Source of the DNA: Blasia pusilla
Taxonomy: Eukaryota > Marchantiophyta > Marchantiopsida > Blasiales
DNA: 64,000 nucleotides
Reading direction: 5' to 3'
NCBI GenBank assembly: GCA_050084515.1
Contig: CM114274.1
Location: 38,812,001-38,876,000 of the forward strand
The notes beneath the pieces were generated by a model. The model searched no databases, was not told where the DNA came from, and saw only the letters and a list, made by a program, of their open reading frames with translations. A program made the position numbers and the translations under genes. This document shows positions 10,699 to 21,789 of this stretch, one piece after another; position 1 is the first letter of the stretch; each line of letters starts with the position of its first letter.

Positions 10699-11696
10699 TA
10701 TCGCGACCCTCATGACCAAACAAGTGCCAAGCGGAACATCGGAACATTAGCGGGCTCACGCTAAGATGGTTTGCGCGTTGGAGTTGTCTCAAAGAGGAGA
10801 CAAGAGACGAGACGAGCGGCAGAAGTCGCGTTTCAGATGTGATGGTCGCAACTCAGAAACCTGGACCAAACGCGGAATGAGACTTGAAAGAAGTCGAGTC
10901 TAGGAAGTGGGTTGCCAAAGGAAAGATCCGGATTTGGAACGCCACTTGCGTTTGAGAGTTTCTGACTGTATTTCTAGCCATAACTTTTAGCGCCGAGATG
11001 CGTTTGGAGCAAATAAGGATGCGTTGGAAAGCTTATGGAGAGCCGGTCAAAACGCACTAAAGATCGCTGCAAACGCATAAGCAGCGGCCGAGATACAACC
11101 CGAAAACGACTGTAAGTGGAGTCGGGTTGAAGGCCACAATGAAGGGCCCGAACCTCTTTTCCCAAAGGGGAGGGGTTATTGGAGAACCCCAAAAGTACTA
11201 GTAAGGGGAAGGTCTCGAGAGTGCTTGGAACCCAACCCCACTTTGGGCGCGCGCGGGCGCTCAAGGGCATGGAACGAAACGCGAGTTTGGGCGTTGGGTT
11301 GGAAAACCTGCACCAAGTCCATTGAGGCGATTTTAGACATCCCTCTTGGATTTCACGCCGCGACTCAATTACTTGGGTCTCGGTTCGGAACTCACACGAG
11401 GACCGTTGAACAGTTGGGATCGCTAGGCGTGCAAGTGCCGTTTCAGATCCCTAGACTAACCAGGAAGTCTGTTCCAAGTCTTGAAGGACTTGCCATGTGT
11501 TGGGAGCTAGGAACTAAGGAAGGTTGAGCTTGACGAGACGCCGAGTTTAGGACTCGGTGGGTTGGAACGCCGGTTGGCCAAACCCGACTAACGAGAGTGC
11601 GTGTTTGGGTGCAGATCGGCGATGAGTTCATGATCTATTGAACGCACGCTTCCGCAACACTAAAGATTGACGTTCAAGGAGAGTAGGGGCGCGACA
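10699..11696 (+). repeat. 5' LTR of complete chromovirus (998 bp)
   Basis: Begins TATCGCGACCCTCATGACC (the expected TG is TA) and ends GAGTAGGGGCGCGACA. Nearly identical to 17030-18031; most differences are single-base gaps in G, C or A runs. ORFs inside it (for example 10974-11270 minus and 11225-11527 plus) recur in the 3' LTR and are not genes. Confidence 0.95.
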
Positions 11697-11698
11697 AG

Positions 11699-11710
11699 TG
11701 GTATCAGAGC
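11699..11710 (+). promoter_or_regulatory. Primer binding site for initiator tRNA-Met
   Basis: TGGTATCAGAGC two bases after the 5' LTR. This is the usual plant retrotransposon primer site, complementary to the 3' end of tRNA-iMet. Confidence 0.95.
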
Positions 11711-11845
11711 TTATCCTTGGTGAGCGAGAACTTGGGGTCGTGGGATCAGCCGGACGCTTGGGAAATTTCAAGGTAGCGGCTAGACTCGGAGGCTCGAGGA
11801 GGGACGTAAGAAACGAGGAGGAGATCTGAGTGAGTTGGCTTGGAG

Positions 11846-12904
11846 ATGGCGATCGAGGGAGAACAACCCAAGAAGCGCCGAATCAAGCGACGTGAATCGA
11901 GAGAGGAACCAATGCCGGACCGTGAAGTTATAGAGGAGTCGGAGACTCCCGAAGAGCTGAACGCCAGTCGTGAGGACGTCCCAGTGGCGACTCCTTCCGC
12001 AGGACCAGTGGGCCCAAACTCAGGGGAAAGGACGGAGTCGAGCCAGACGTTGGACTTGTTGAAGGTGTTGGTGGAGCAGATGTCCCAGCAAAGCAAGCGG
12101 ATTGCCGAGTTAGAGGCCACTCGAAACTTGAGTGCGGGCAAAAGCTCTAGAAGATTTAACCTGCCCACACCATTCTTCGGAGTGGGGCGCCATGAAAGTG
12201 AAGGATTTCTTACAGGCGGAATCGAATCAGATGCATTTCGAGGCGCGAAAGGCTCGCTGAAAGCAGACAAGGTGACGGTGGCGTTACTTTCTGAAGGATC
12301 ATGCTCTACAATGGTGGACCGTTCAACGAGAGGAATATCTGGGCGGTGAGTCACCTCTCGAGTTGGGAGGAGTTCAAGGAGTTGATTGGGGATCGGTTCA
12401 CTCCGAGTACCAAGGGTTGCGTGACACGGTGGAATGCGCGGATGCGGCAGAGTGGTTCCTTAAAAGCGCGTATGTGAGGGAGTTTAGTGCGGCCCGACTT
12501 CTAGTCCGAAGATGGATGAGCACGCGAAGAAGGCTATCTTCATTAGTGGACTCAAGCCGGCGAGAAGGCCCTTTACCGAATGCCGGCGTTGCAGAGGCGT
12601 CGCGCGGACCTTTCGAAGCTAGCGGGCGGATTGGGGACGATGAGGTCCAAACCGAAACCTTCGAGTCAAAAGTTTTTTCAAGAAGTCGAAAAATAAGGAG
12701 GCGTTCAAAAGAGGTGGAGTGGGGGCCAAAGACGAACCAGGAGAGTAAATGCGCCCGGCAAAGAAAACGAGTGGAACTTCATCGCGCGGCCAAAAGGAGT
12801 ACAACACTCGAAGATAGGGAACGGCAAGGTCGTATGCTACAAGCTGGGGCGAACCGGGGGGCCTCGTCGAAGGGTGTTCAAAACCGAAGGTTAGTAATGG
12901 GAGT
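11846..12904 (+). pseudogene. Chromovirus gag, frameshifted
   Basis: The first frame opens at Met 11846 (MAIEGEQPKKRRIKRRESRE) after a leader and runs to 12349. Frame then changes (12363-12908) around segments homologous to the gag at 35515-36345, for example VREFSA and the stretch equivalent to EQIGDDEVQ. Gag packages the element RNA. The CCHC knuckle expected near 12830-12860 (compare [14 protein letters not shown] in the copy at 21790-23545) is scrambled by small indels: CYKLGRTGGP remains. Non-functional as written. Confidence 0.8.
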
Positions 12905-13354
12905 ATGATTACGTTTGCTGCTAAGCATCTGTTGGCGGGCGATATGGAGACGTCCCTTCAAGTCACCAAGAGGACGCACAAATTGGTGTACCTAAGATCC
13001 AAGATTGCTGATCGCGATGTGTTGTTGCTCGTGGATACAGGTGCTTTGCACTCCTTCCTAAGCCCGAGAATCGTGAAGGAACTGGGGCTGTCTACCTCTA
13101 AGGCGGACGAGCCCATTCGAGTGGGATTTGCAGAAGGCAAGTCTCATCGGACTTCTGATTTGGTCTTGGGTTTGACATTAGGATGCGGGGTATTCGAGTT
13201 GAAGGAGAATTTCACTGTATGCGAAATGGACGGTATTGACGGAGTTTATGGGAATACATTCCTAGATGCGTATGAGGTGGAGTTAAGACGCCGACCATTG
13301 AGGTTGAGCATCTTGCTAAAAGGCAAACGGATTCAAAGTGCGGTTGGTCCGTGA
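12905..13354 (+). pseudogene. Chromovirus aspartic protease region
   Basis: An open 149-codon frame starting MITFAAKHL directly after gag. It contains the retroviral protease active site LLLVDTGALHSFLS (about residues 38-51) and a second conserved region ([20 protein letters not shown]). Such proteases act as dimers to cut the Gag-Pol polyprotein. The protease core is intact, but it lies in a polyprotein whose neighbouring segments are shifted, and the frame closes at 13354, shortly before reverse transcriptase. Confidence 0.85.
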
Positions 13355-13539
13355 GGTTCAGCGAAGATGGAGTTGGTGAACTCGATCACAAGGAGGAGCA
13401 TGACTGAGTTGGAGGATGGATTTCTCGCTTGATGAGACAAGTGGAGGAGGCTACAAGCGATATCGCAGAGATCAGACGCTGCCTCAAGGGGAATCGAGAA
13501 CCACTCCGTGAAGTGGTCCAGAGTTTGAGGATGTCTTGA

Positions 13540-14475
13540 CAAATGAGCTTCCGATCGAATTGCCGCCGATAGAGCCGTAGATCATAAGATAGAGATCATA
13601 CCCGGTTCCCAACCGCCTTCAAAAGCACCATATAGGTTGAATCGGGAGGAACTTCTTGAGTTGAAAAGCAGATTAAGTGAGCTCTTGGAAAAGGGTTACA
13701 TTAGGACTAGCAAGTCACCTTATGGAGCACCTGTTCTCTTTGTAAAGAAGAAGGATGGAAAGATGAGGTCGTGTGTGTTGATTACCATGCATCGAACAAA
13801 GTGACGGTTCGAACAATTATCCTCTTCCAAGGATAGATGATCTCTTTGATAGGTCGGGCAGCGCGAGATATTTCAGTAGGATTGACTTGAGGTCAGGATA
13901 TTACAGATTCGGATTGCCGAGGCAGATGTGGAGAAGACTGCGTGCGTGGGCGAGATACTGTTCCTTTGAGTTTGTAGTGATGCCTTTCGGTCTATGTAAC
14001 GTGCCTCCGGCGTTCACCACATTGATGAACTCCATTTTTCACAAGGAAATGGATGAGTATGTTATCATCTATATCGATGATATACTTATCTATTCAAGTC
14101 ACTAGAGGAGCATGTTCGACATGTGAGAGCGGTCTTGTCTAAGCTAAGGGCAAATCATTTGTATCGAATGTAGAGAAGAGCGAATTTGGTTTGAGTAAGA
14201 TCAAATTCTTGGGTCACGTGGTTAGTGCAGATGGCGTCGACCCGGACATGGAAAAGGTAAAGGCGATTTCGAGGGGAACCCCATCCACTATAAAGGGGAT
14301 GAGGAGGTTCATAGGTGTGTGCAATTTTATCGTACTTATGTGAAAAACTTTTCGGAATTGTGAGACCTCTCACGGATTGACGGCAAAGTTTGCCAACACG
14401 ACTTGGACCAGGAAGTTAATGAGGCATTCAAGCGAGTGAAGCAGATTCTATCGCAGGAACCAGTGTTAAAGTCCG
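13540..14475 (+). pseudogene. Chromovirus reverse transcriptase, frameshifted
   Basis: The conserved reverse transcriptase blocks are all present, but in changing frames. They include [17 protein letters not shown] (near 13705-13760), FSRIDLRSGYYRF (13870-13908), FEFVVMPFGLCNVPPAF (13966-14015), the catalytic box VIIYIDDILIYS (14059-14096, YxDD) and KIKFLGHVVSADGV (about 14200-14235). The intact-looking counterpart on the minus strand at 21790-23545 shows which bases are lost here. It copies element RNA into cDNA in functional relatives. Confidence 0.85.
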
Positions 14476-14479
14476 GAGT

Positions 14480-14850
14480 TTGACAAACCGTTCAAGTGCA
14501 TACCGATGCTAGTGATTTGTGATTTGCAGGAATGTTGGTGCAAGAAGGAGACCGGTGGCATATGAGAGCAAGAAGCTTAGCGACACGAAGGAGATGGCCT
14601 ACTCACGACAAAGAGTTGTTCGCGGTGGTACATTGCTTGAGGAAGTGGCGGCATTATCTAGGGCTCCACAAGACTGGAATATTCACCGATAATATATCTC
14701 TCAAGTATTTTGAGACCCAGGATCGAGTGACACCGAAACAACTGTGGTGGCATGATACCTTGGCGCTGATGGATGTAGAGTTGATCCACAAGCCAGGTAA
14801 AGATAATGTGATTCCAGATGCGTTAAGTCGCAAGGAGGAACACATGCCAT
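14480..14850 (+). pseudogene. Chromovirus RNase H
   Basis: The frame at 14532-15065 covers the later RNase H domain (WPTHDKELFAVVHCLRKWRH, LGLHKTGIFTDN, VELIHKPGKDN, PDALSRKEEH) and reads on into the integrase zinc-binding domain without a stop. The beginning of the domain (near 14490-14530, HTDASD-type start) is frameshifted. Confidence 0.85.
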
Positions 14851-16345
14851 CGACGACACAGGTCTTGAGAGCAATGTTCCCTAAGGAAACAGATCTGGAG
14901 AGAAGGATTCGTGAAGGATATATGAAGGATGCTCAAGCAGGGAAATACCTGAGGAAGTTGAAGCAGGGTGAGAAGGTGGCCAACATAAGTTTGAGGCACA
15001 GTTTACTAAGGTTCAAACAGAGTAGGATCTATGTAGGGCAAGGCAGAATACGAACCAAGGTGTAAGTTGAATGTCACGACGGACCCTTGGCAGGACATAA
15101 AGGAGAGAAATCTACGCTAGTTTTTCTATCGAAGCGGTTCTTTTGGCCCAACATGAAGGAGGATGTTGCTCAATATGTGAAGACCTGTGTTACCTTAGCG
15201 AATAGAGTCTCTTATGATAAGAAACAAGGCTTGCTTTGCATCCCTTGCCGATCCCGAAGGACCCTTGCAAAGTGTGAGTATGGATTTCATCACGAGTCTT
15301 CCGAATCTGGGGATACAACGCTATACTTGTGATTGTTGATCGGTTTAGCAAGTTGGCGAGATTCGTGCCGACGGTGGATTCCTGAACGGGCGTATATCGA
15401 CGGGCGCAACTATTCCTCAATAGTTGGTGGCGTGCTCATGGTTTGCCGAGGAGCATTGTTTCAGATCGGGATCCAAAGTTTACGGTGCTCTCTGGAAGCA
15501 CTTGTTGAAGGTTTAAGACCAAGCTGAGTTTGAGACGGCTTTCCACCCACAGATGGATGGACAGACCTGAAAAGGTAAACTCTATCGTGAATCAAGTTTG
15601 AGGAATTATGTCGAGTCTTTGATCAACGCGATTGGGTCAAGTGGTGAGCATGGCGGAATATCGCTACAACTCGACCAAGCATTCTCGCAACAGGAGAATC
15701 TCCGTTTCTCCTGGCAAATGGACGAGCCGAAGGGCCTCTTGATCTAGCCCTTCGAAGGGTACTACATTGGCACGAACACGACAAGCGGCGACAAAAGTTT
15801 GTTGGTAGAGATGCGAGAACGAGAAGAGAGCGCGAGGCGAAGTCTTGCGAAGGCTCAAATGAGGTACGTTAAGCATGCTAACAAGAGTCGGCGCCAATAC
15901 GATTCCAAGTTGGAGAACAAGTGTGGTTGAGTGTGAAGAATCTCACTCTTCCAAAAGAGTTGTCTCATGCCGCCGCCAAGTATCTTTGGACCGTATGTGA
16001 TTGTGGCAAACCCGTTTGAGGATGTGTATACGTTGAGGTCGCCAGGACGAGTTCAAGATTCACCCGACCTTTCATGTGTCATTGTTGAAGAAATACCTTC
16101 AAGATAATGGACGTTTGAGCTGAGAGTGTGGTGAGACCGCACCGGTCATCGTAAATGAGGAGCCGGAGTTCGAGGTGGAGACCATCTTACGCTTGAGGCG
16201 TCGGGCCAACAAGTATGAATACTTGGTAAAATGGAAGGGCTACCATGTGAAGGAGGCGACTTGGATTTGGAGGCGGATTTGGAACACGCGCAAGAATTGT
16301 TGCGTGACTTCAAGCAAACACAAGCAAAGCACATACGTTAGTACG
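14841..16345 (+). pseudogene. Chromovirus integrase with chromodomain, frameshifted
   Basis: The N-terminal zinc-binding region (GHKGEKSTLVFLSKRFFWPN, then KTCVTL) runs to about 15240. The catalytic core (15275-15700) is split over at least three frames, although blocks equivalent to those of the gene at 1-1079 can be followed. The chromodomain is open at 16175-16300 (METILRLRRR, KYEYLVKWKGYHVKEATW). Against the uninterrupted integrase at the left edge of the window, the breaks are one-base gains or losses. Not functional as written. Confidence 0.85.
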
Positions 16346-17029
16346 AGGAGAAGCTAGAGACATGACTTGTAATCAGTGGAATCTTGGGCCGAAGGCCGTT
16401 GTAACTAGAATATGCTAGTGTTGCAATAAAGGAGTGTATGGATTTGGAGATTCGATACCAGTGTTGATTGCAATTTGTATGTGGTAGTGCATGGCTATGA
16501 GTCGTTCATCATAGTCTTAGAATGTACGACAAGAGGACAGACAAGGAGTATTTGAGGTGAGAGCTCGTATGTGGATAAGCACCTAGAACAGGATCTTGTG
16601 TTGGATTACACTCGGGCTCGCCCTAGCGTCGGCGGGGTAGATGAAGTCTGTCTTGGGGCTTGGGGTGATCTTACTTGTGGCCACATAAGTAAACTTAGTG
16701 ACGCGCCTAAGTCGAATACGAGAGCGACCCAATAGTACAATTTGTGGACCAGGTAAACAGGTGTGATGTTTACAGTAATGAGTCGAAAGAGTCTAAGGTT
16801 GCACACTTAGTTAGCTTATTTGATAGGTTAGTTCCTTGGAACTAGTCCAGGCTTATCGAAGATGAAAGGCTAATAATTCTAAGTGGGGCAAAGCGACAAC
16901 TAGAGACTAAGAGGAATTGCGGGTTAGCCACCAGAACGCAATTCAATGTCAAGGGGTAGGCTGCCCAAGAGACTTGACATAATAAAATTTTGCGTTGCTG
17001 AGGGCATCAACCTCTAAAAGAGGGGTGAG
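16346..17029 (+). other. 3' UTR and polypurine tract of complete chromovirus
   Basis: Non-coding, parallel to 1080-1772. Polypurine tract AAAAGAGGGGTGAG at 17016-17029 directly precedes the 3' LTR. Confidence 0.85.
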
Positions 17030-18031
17030 TGTCGCGACCCTCATGACCAAACAAGTGCCAAGCGGAACATCGGAACATTAGCGGGCTCACGCTAAGATGG
17101 TTTGCGCGTTGGAGTTGTCTCAAAGAGGAGACAAGAGACGAGACGCGAGCGAGAAGTCGCGTTTCAGATGTGATGGTCGCAACTCAGAAACCTGGACCAA
17201 ACGCGGAATGAGACTTGAAAGAAGTCGAGTCTAGGAAGTGGGTTGCCAAAGGAAAGATCCGGATTTGGAACGCCACTTGCGTTTGAGAGTTTCTGACTGT
17301 ATTTCTAGCCATAACTTTTAGCGCCGAGATGCGTTTGGAGCAAATAAGAATGCGTTGGAAAGCTTATGGAGAGCCGGTCAAAACGCACTAAAGATCGCTG
17401 CAAACGCATAAGCAGCGGCCGAGATACAACCCGAAAACGACTGTAAGTGGAGTCGGGTTGAAGGCCACAATGAAGGGCCCGAACCTCTTTTCCCAAAGGG
17501 GAGGGGTTATTGGAGAACCCCAAAAGTACTAGTAAGGGGGAAGGTCTCCGAGAGTGCTTGGAACCCAAACCCCACTTTGGGCGCCGCGGGGCGGCTCAAG
17601 GGCATGGAACGGAACGCGAGTTTGGGCGTTGGGTTGGAAAACCTGCACCAAGTCCATTGAGGCGATTTTAGACATCCCTCTTGGATTTCACGCCGCGACT
17701 CAATTACTTGGGTCTCGGTTCGGAACTCACACGAGGACCGTTGAACAGTTGGGATCGCTAGGCGTGCAAGTGCCGTTTCAGATCCCTAGACTAACCAGGA
17801 AGTCTGTTCCAAGTCTTGAAGGACTTGCCATGTGTTGGGAGCTAGGAACTAAGGAAGGTTGAGCTTGACGAGACGCCGAGTTTAGGACTCGGTGGGTTGG
17901 AACGCCGGTTGGCCAAACCCGACTAACGAGAGTGCGTGTTTGGGTGCAGATCGGCGATGAGTTCATGATCTATTGAACGCACGCTTCCGCAACACTAAAG
18001 ATTGACGTTCAAGGAGAGTAGGGGCGCGACA
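17030..18031 (+). repeat. 3' LTR of complete chromovirus (1002 bp)
   Basis: TGTCGCGACC to GGGGCGCGACA, with perfect 7-bp terminal inverted TGTCGCG/CGCGACA. Followed by the target duplication GTTAG. Nearly identical partner at 10699-11696. Confidence 0.95.
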
Positions 18032-18735
18032 GTTAGGTATGATTGCAAATTATACGACTCCACATATAGCCATGCTACGTTGAATAGCCTACATTAGGTC
18101 CTTGAATCCACAATTGAAGCATATAGCCGCAAACGTGAACTCAGTAGCTGACATATTTTCTAGAGCTAGATTTAGTCAAGAAGAAGATATAGAGGCAACT
18201 GAGATAGATGAGGATAATGCACATGTGTGGCAAGTGTTATCTCAAGAACAAGGTGGCATAGAGGATTTTCTAGCCTTCAAAGAGAATTTGTATGAGGGCA
18301 GGTTAAAAGAAATAGGGCACTATTTAAGCACTTTGCAAAGAGACGAAGGGTGGACAAACAAGTTCTTCAAGGAGATTTGACATAAGGCGTATGGCTATGT
18401 TCTACAAGATGGGTATCTTTGGAAAAGGCCAAAGAGGAAAGATGGAATGCCCTTGAGGGTGGTGGATGACAATGGGACAAAAATGCAAGTGCTCAAAGAA
18501 TTCCATAATTCTTTATGGGCAGAACACAAAGATACTTGGGCAACTTTCACCAAGATAAAAGAGGGGAATGGGTGGAAAGGCCTATAAAAGGATTTTGAGA
18601 GATGTGTTGGGTCATATGTCGAATGTCACTTTCAATAAAAAATCAGGGTGAGAGATGGACTTAAACCCACTTATCCTTTGTCTATTCATCATCAATGGGT
18701 TATAGATCTAGTTGCTATGCTACGACTTCATCTAT
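18032..18735 (+). pseudogene. RNase H end and integrase start of the interrupted Ty3/Gypsy element
   Basis: Continues the gene broken at 10698: an RNase H end with LNPQLKHIAANVNSVADIFS (18102-18170), then a charged linker and the integrase zinc-binding domain (GYVLQDGYLWKRPKRKDG, HNSLWAEHKDTWATFTKIK, CVGSYVECHF), then HHQWVIDLVAML near 18690. The 92-codon frame at 18102-18380 is its longest open part; the rest has a few stops. Sequence similarity to the family ends near 18735. The true family could be that of the minus-strand integrase at 9597-10445, but that is not certain. Confidence 0.8.
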
Positions 18736-18769
18736 TCTAGGCCTCGCTCCCATATTTTGAATGGTTATC

Positions 18770-19190
18770 TTATTTTTCAGTTGCGTATCTTGAATGAACC
18801 GAAAGAGCTCTTGATTTCTTTGGCACAGTGAACCATCGACTCAAGTAAGGCCCCATAGATGGCTCTAAGATACCCATTTGCATCTTCTCCTTCAATAACT
18901 CAATCAGCTTGGGAATCCTAGCTCGTAGTACTAGTATGGGTTTCAAATCCCAAGGCAGATGTGGAATTGTGAAAATTACCATCGGTACCACCACACTCGT
19001 GTCTACACAACCAATTTCTTGTGTAGTAAAGGAGAAGGCCTTACCATATCTCCTTAACATCTCCCGAAAGCTTTTTCTTTCAATTTCTGTGAGAAACTCA
19101 TCCCCTTTCCTTTCTCTTTCAAACTTTGGCATATATGACATGAATGGTTCAATTTCATACTATTTTTGGAAATTTGATATCCACATATGA
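18770..19190 (-). pseudogene. Ty3/Gypsy reverse transcriptase, N-terminal part
   Basis: A 123-codon minus frame (MSYMPKFERERKGDEFLTEI) with the region that leads into reverse transcriptase: VPMVIFTIPHLPWDLKPILV, LIELLKEKMQMGILEPSMGP and RWFTVPKKS. The proline-rich lead-in and the LLKEKxxMGILEPS block are typical of plant Ty3/Gypsy pol. It stops before the YxDD box and lies back to back with the plus-strand integrase remnant to its left. Confidence 0.8.
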
Positions 19191-19307
19191 TGTGAGTGTG
19201 GAGGAGGCCATCATTATAAGTCCAAACATGCCTAAAAATAAATTCCCACCATATGAATTATTTAGGTTTGATCCAAACTCTCCTACTCCAATTATTTAAC
19301 TTCAATG

Positions 19308-19892
19308 TGTTGTGCGCATTCACATTGCTACACAACATATATAGTTGGTTACATCTACATAACACTGATCTTTTCAACACATACGTAGATCCACTTACAT
19401 CAAAAAATGAACTTATGCATGTACATCAAGACCATACAACAAAATCAAAGTAAAAAATGACTCACACGACTAACTCCACTTTTGAATCTATATCAGCCTA
19501 TGAAGCCATATCCAGCCTCCGCAATGAGGGAATCCGCACTCTAGCATCCTAGCCCCTACCAAACACTAAGCAAGCAAGATGCTCCAAAGGCTCAACATAA
19601 GAAAGATGGCTTATGAAAGCCCTCTCTCCCTCTCTTATACTTTCGGGAGAATGCAAAAGCTCTTCCCCAAAAACTTGCCCTCCAAATAGTAACATATGCA
19701 CATGGGTTAACATTTGGAGGTGATTTGGCCAAAAATAGGGAAATTATCATAAATGGCGCTCTAGATGGAAAGGACCTATCATCAACCTCATTTGACACCT
19801 TAGGACAAAGTTATACCCACAAAACCCATTGATCCTCATACTATGTCGTTGACATGATAAAACTCTATCTATCACCTAACTAAGATGCGACA
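19308..19892 (-). repeat. LTR of the PHD/DNMT family (minus)
   Basis: Reads on the minus strand from TGTCGCATCTTAG (19892) to GAATGCGCACAACA (19308). It shares internal order with 41909-42557 and 49866-50495: a CTCATACTATGTCGTTGAC-type block, a GGGAAATTATCAT block, a TATA-like stretch near 19635 and a final segment with terminal GTGAATGCGCAC. No target duplication was found, so a boundary may be rearranged. Confidence 0.65.
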
Positions 19893-20047
19893 GTTTTTCA
19901 TGTGCATACACATCATTACACAATCCACAATGTTGATCACATCTACACCATATCGATCTTTCCAACATACTAGTAAATCCACAAAATAAACGTATGCATG
20001 TAGATTGAGATCATAAGATTCCCCCATTCCAATGAGGGAATGGGGGA
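19893..20047 (-). repeat. Truncated LTR tail beside a full LTR, with a palindromic purine tract
   Basis: Homologous to the last 130-150 bases of the neighbouring LTR (GTGCATACACATCATTACAC... on the plus strand) and directly abuts its start, the same arrangement as at 42558-42713. It begins (minus sense) at an inverted repeat TCCCCCATTCC / GGAATGGGGGA (20020-20047). Confidence 0.55.
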
Positions 20048-20615
<568 letters not shown>

Positions 20616-21538
20616 TATCATGACCCTCATAACCAAACAAGCGCCAAGCGGAACATCAAAACTCTAACAAGCTTGGTGTGGGATGGTTTGCGCATTGGAG
20701 TGGTCTCTTGGAAGAGAAGCAAGAGACACAAGAGATGAGACGCGAACAAGATTGAGTGTTTCATGCGTTAATGGTTGCGACTAGGAAACATGAACCAAGA
20801 CTTGAGAGGAGTCAAGTCTAGGAAGATTGGTTGCCAAATAGGTGAGGACCAGATTTGGAACGTGACTAGCGTTTGGGGTTTCAACTACATTTTGGACCAT
20901 AACTTTTAGTCTCAAGATACGTTTGGGACATGTAAGATGGCGTTAGAAAGCTTATGCAAAGCCGGTTCTAACGCACCAATGATCTCAACAAACCCACAAG
21001 ACAAGGATGAGAAACTTCTCAAACATGACCGCATGAGGAGTTGGATTAAGGGCCAAAAAGAGAGACTTGGGACTAGAACCCCACTTTGGACTTTGGGGCG
21101 CCACAAAGCGACCCAAGGGCACCAAATGGATCGGGGGTTCTGGCGTTAGGATTCAAAACCGGAACCAACTCCAATAGAGTGGATTTTGGAGATCCCTATT
21201 GGATTCCAACTCACGACTAATTTAGTTGGGTCTCGGTTTGGGGCTCATTTGAAGTACATTGGACCGTTGGCACCGCTAGGCGCATTAACACTGTTTTAGG
21301 TGCTTAGACTAACCAGAAAGTTTGTCCCAAGTCTCGGAAGACTTGCCCGTGTTGGGGAAATTAGGAATAAGGAAGGTTGAGTTTGATGAGATACCGAGTT
21401 GAGAACTTGGTGGGTTGGAAGGCTGATTGACCCAGACCAGACTAACGTGAATGTAGATCAACAGTGAGAGCATGTGCTATTAAACGTACCCTTCCGCAAC
21501 TCTAAAGATTGACGTTCAAGAGGAGTATACGCACAACA
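20616..21538 (+). repeat. 5' LTR of a diverged chromovirus copy (923 bp)
   Basis: Begins TATCATGACCCTCATAACC and ends CGCACAACA. Clearly homologous along its length to the LTR at 10699-11696 but with many transitions. CG pairs of the young LTR are often CA or TG here (for example TCGCGACC to TCATGACC), as expected of methylated old DNA. Confidence 0.85.
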
Positions 21539-21540
21539 TT

Positions 21541-21745
21541 TGGTCTCATAGCTAATCCTTGGTGAGCTAGAACTTGAGGTCATAGGAGCAACTAGACGCT
21601 CTAGGGAGAACCCGGGATAACAGTGAGACATAGACGCTCAGAGAGGGATGCAAGAAACAAAGAGAAGATCTGAGTAGACAAGGACTCAAAATAACGACCG
21701 AGGGCGAACAACCAAGGAAGCGTCGAATCAAACAACCAAGTCGAG
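21541..21745 (+). promoter_or_regulatory. Degenerate tRNA-iMet primer site and gag leader
   Basis: TGGTCTCATAGC (21541-21552) corresponds to TGGTATCAGAGC of the complete element. The leader up to the gag start follows (CAACCAAGGAAGCGTCGAAT near 21709). The gag gene itself is missing: sequence switches near 21745 to a minus-strand pol. Confidence 0.75.
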
Positions 21746-21789
21746 GGTCTATTTTAAATCCAACAAGCTGCAACCTTGATCTTGTAGAG

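Larger units (their letters stand above)
10694..18036 (+). mobile_element. Complete chromovirus (Ty3/Gypsy) with target duplication
   Basis: Element 10699-18031 (7.33 kb), flanked by GTTAG at 10694-10698 and 18032-18036. Order: 5' LTR, tRNA-iMet primer site, gag, protease, reverse transcriptase, RNase H, integrase with chromodomain, 3' UTR, polypurine tract, 3' LTR. By eye the two LTRs differ at only about ten positions over 1 kb, so the insertion is recent. The interior nevertheless carries many one-base insertions and deletions in gag, RT and integrase, so it could only move using proteins supplied by relatives unless these are assembly errors. It sits in the RNase H gene of an older element. 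Confidence 0.95.

Noticed and set aside
11746-12354. 202-codon minus ORF in the complete chromovirus.
   Set aside because: Antisense to gag; no domain and no similar frame opposite the better gag at 35515-36345.
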